Below, one piece after another: positions 6,402 to 7,621 of a DNA stretch of 7,621 bases. This DNA comes from an uncultured Chthonomonas sp. Lineage in GTDB: Bacteria; Armatimonadota; Chthonomonadetes; Chthonomonadales; CAJBBX01. A program made the position numbers and the translations under genes. Position 1 is the first letter of the stretch, and each line of letters begins with the position of its first letter. The stretch lies in the NCBI GenBank assembly GCA_903886985.1, contig CAISOI010000437.1:1-7621 (forward strand), read 5' to 3'. The notes below the pieces were generated by a model. That model worked only from the letters and a program-made list of their open reading frames with translations. It was not told where the DNA came from and ran no database searches.

Positions 6402-7621
6402 GTGCCCTCTGAAATCAGTTCGACAGAAACCAGACCAAGTAAAGTATCTTTAACAATCACTGTCATGCTTGCTCTGTTCTTTTGGGCTCTGATTAATTCC
6501 TCGACTACCCCTAGGACCTTTCTGCCAGCATTCGGCCACTCGTCCGTACTTTGGACTACACTTGCCACTTTGAAACTTGGTATTGACCCTCTAAGCCGTT
6601 GGATGCTGATTATCACTGTCGGCGGTTCTGCATTGACAAGTCTGCTTTTTTCGAGTGACACTAAAGGTTCGGTCCGTCTATTGACGGCGACTCTCTTTGC
6701 AACGGGGTTGATTTGCTCTCAGTCAACCGTCGTCATCACGATTTCATGGCTGTTATTGGCGGCTGTCTTTGCATTTCAAATTGATACAAAGCTAGATTGC
6801 AGAAACTCCAACAACAATCTCGGATCGTTAATTGTCTCATGCTCCGCAATCATCATTGCAATGGCACTTCTCGTTTCCGCATCAAACTCCAACATCCTAA
6901 GTGCAATCGAAGTTGCAGTTCGAAATATAGCAGCGGGAACTCTTGCCAGCCCTCCGCCATTGACCGCAGACACATTTTTGCTGCTCATTCCTTGCCTGAT
7001 ACTATTTGCTTCAGCTGGAATGCTTGCAATGTTTCCGCTGCCTCTTGGTCAAAACCGATTTGGCAGCAAGGGCACTTGGCTCGTTGTATTTCCGGCTGTT
7101 GCCTCCCTACTAATTCGTTTTTCGACAATCTTACGGGAGTCTGGCACATCCCAAGATCTGTTCATTTACCTTGGGCTAGCAACGGCACTCCTCGGTGCGA
7201 AAAAATCATGGACCCAAAATACGTCGGACCGTCTGCTGTCCAATCTCTTCACCGTCCAGTGCGGGTTGTTGTTCGTCTGCATCGGCGCTGGAGCAACACT
7301 GGATGCGACGTGGCTGGTTACATCGTCGGTGATCACATTTTTGCTATTGATGTTCACGAATCCGGCTGGAAAAGACAGTATTCTACTGAGGCAAAACGGA
7401 TACGCGGCGACCCAAAAGATTGAAGCCGTTGCCAGCATGATCGCGGTTCTTTCACTTGCCGGAATTCCACCACTTGCAGGCTTTTGGGGGATCAATTCTC
7501 TCTATCACGATTTAGGGTCGGCGACAAATCCAGTGGCACACTTTGCAATGTGGATGTTGTTGCCTGTCCAACTTGCTTGTGCAAGCAGTGTTGCAAGATG
7601 GTGGCGACTTATCTTCGGACG
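6402..7621 (+). CDS. Proton-antiporter-like complex I subunit (NuoL/M/N family), divergent, cut by right edge
   Basis: One frame stays open from 6369 to the window end and encodes a very hydrophobic multi-helix membrane protein; 406 residues are present from GTG 6402. Visible family marks are LGIDPLSRWMLIITVGG (59-75), like the LxxDGLSxxF helix of NuoM/NuoL, and LSLAGIPPLAGFWG (350-363), the most conserved helix of the family. Between them runs a helix series ending in VFPAVASLLIRFS (229-241). In NADH-quinone oxidoreductase and in Mrp antiporters these subunits form proton or ion channels. Oddly, the usual acidic FWE helix reads ITISWLLLAAVF (112-123), the HxWLPxAH motif is absent, and the lysine expected about eight residues before the RF at 239-240 is missing. 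The 3' end is lacking, so NuoN, NuoM or a stand-alone homolog cannot be told apart. ATG 6465 is a shorter alternative start. Several overlapping frames on both strands are shadows of it. Confidence 0.8.
   Translation, partial: MPSEISSTETRPSKVSLTITVMLALFFWALINSSTTPRTFLPAFGHSSVLWTTLATLKLGIDPLSRWMLIITVGGSALTSLLFSSDTKGSVRLLTATLFATGLICSQSTVVITISWLLLAAVFAFQIDTKLDCRNSNNNLGSLIVSCSAIIIAMALLVSASNSNILSAIEVAVRNIAAGTLASPPPLTADTFLLLIPCLILFASAGMLAMFPLPLGQNRFGSKGTWLVVFPAVASLLIRFSTILRESGTSQDLFIYLGLATALLGAKKSWTQNTSDRLLSNLFTVQCGLLFVCIGAGATLDATWLVTSSVITFLLLMFTNPAGKDSILLRQNGYAATQKIEAVASMIAVLSLAGIPPLAGFWGINSLYHDLGSATNPVAHFAMWMLLPVQLACASSVARWWRLIFG

Noticed and set aside
6365..6661. A 98-residue minus-strand ORF opposite the complex I-like gene start
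   Set aside because: It lies antisense to the N-terminal part of the complex I-like frame and runs into the ABM terminator hairpin. No ribosome binding site or domain was seen, and it is better explained as a shadow.
6797..7423. A 208-residue plus-strand ORF
   Set aside because: It overlaps in another frame the long hydrophobic frame from 6402 to the window end, which has clear complex I family motifs. The 208-residue translation is Cys/Trp/His/Arg-rich with no recognisable pattern.
7166..7495. A 109-residue minus-strand ORF
   Set aside because: Antisense to the conserved LSLAGIPPLAGFWG region; shadow of the real gene.

Overview
This is a gene-dense bacterial chromosomal window of roughly balanced base composition. 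I see no mobile element, CRISPR array, rRNA or tRNA. It holds seven protein-coding genes: five are complete and one is cut by each window edge. GTG and TTG starts are used alongside ATG, and most starts have a clear Shine-Dalgarno sequence. The taxon cannot be fixed from the sequence. The mix (RimO, MetRS with a C-terminal tRNA-binding domain, an orphan SecD-head protein, a divergent complex I-type membrane protein) would suit a poorly sampled phylum such as Armatimonadota, but that is only a guess.

Layout. Positions 1-716 (minus) carry the N-terminal part of rimO, the radical-SAM enzyme that methylthiolates ribosomal protein S12. Next on the minus strand is metG (3689-1614), methionyl-tRNA synthetase. 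It is followed 35 nt downstream by a small single-pass membrane protein with a Ser/Thr/Asp-rich tail (1578-964), and that pair ends at a perfect 11-bp hairpin terminator (958-929). Upstream of metG is a second minus-strand pair. A PLP-dependent class V aminotransferase of the alanine/serine-glyoxylate type (5772-4657) is followed 21 nt later by a single-pass membrane protein carrying an isolated SecD P1-head-like domain (4635-3907). This pair ends at a 15-bp hairpin (3864-3824).

On the plus strand, diverging from the aminotransferase, is a small antibiotic-biosynthesis-monooxygenase (ABM) protein (6006-6305) with its own perfect 15-bp hairpin terminator (6334-6368). Just after that hairpin a long hydrophobic frame opens at a GTG (6402) and runs off the right edge. 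It is a divergent member of the proton-antiporter-like complex I subunit family (NuoL/M/N). A complete-ORF search misses it because no stop lies in the window.

The genes do not form one pathway. Translation (rimO, metG) is the common theme on the left, central nitrogen/glyoxylate metabolism plus a membrane protein sits in the middle, and redox or quinone-related functions may lie on the right. The points most worth a second look are the altered KMSKS loop of the MetRS, the complex I-like protein that seems to have lost the usual proton-path residues, and the orphan SecD-head protein.
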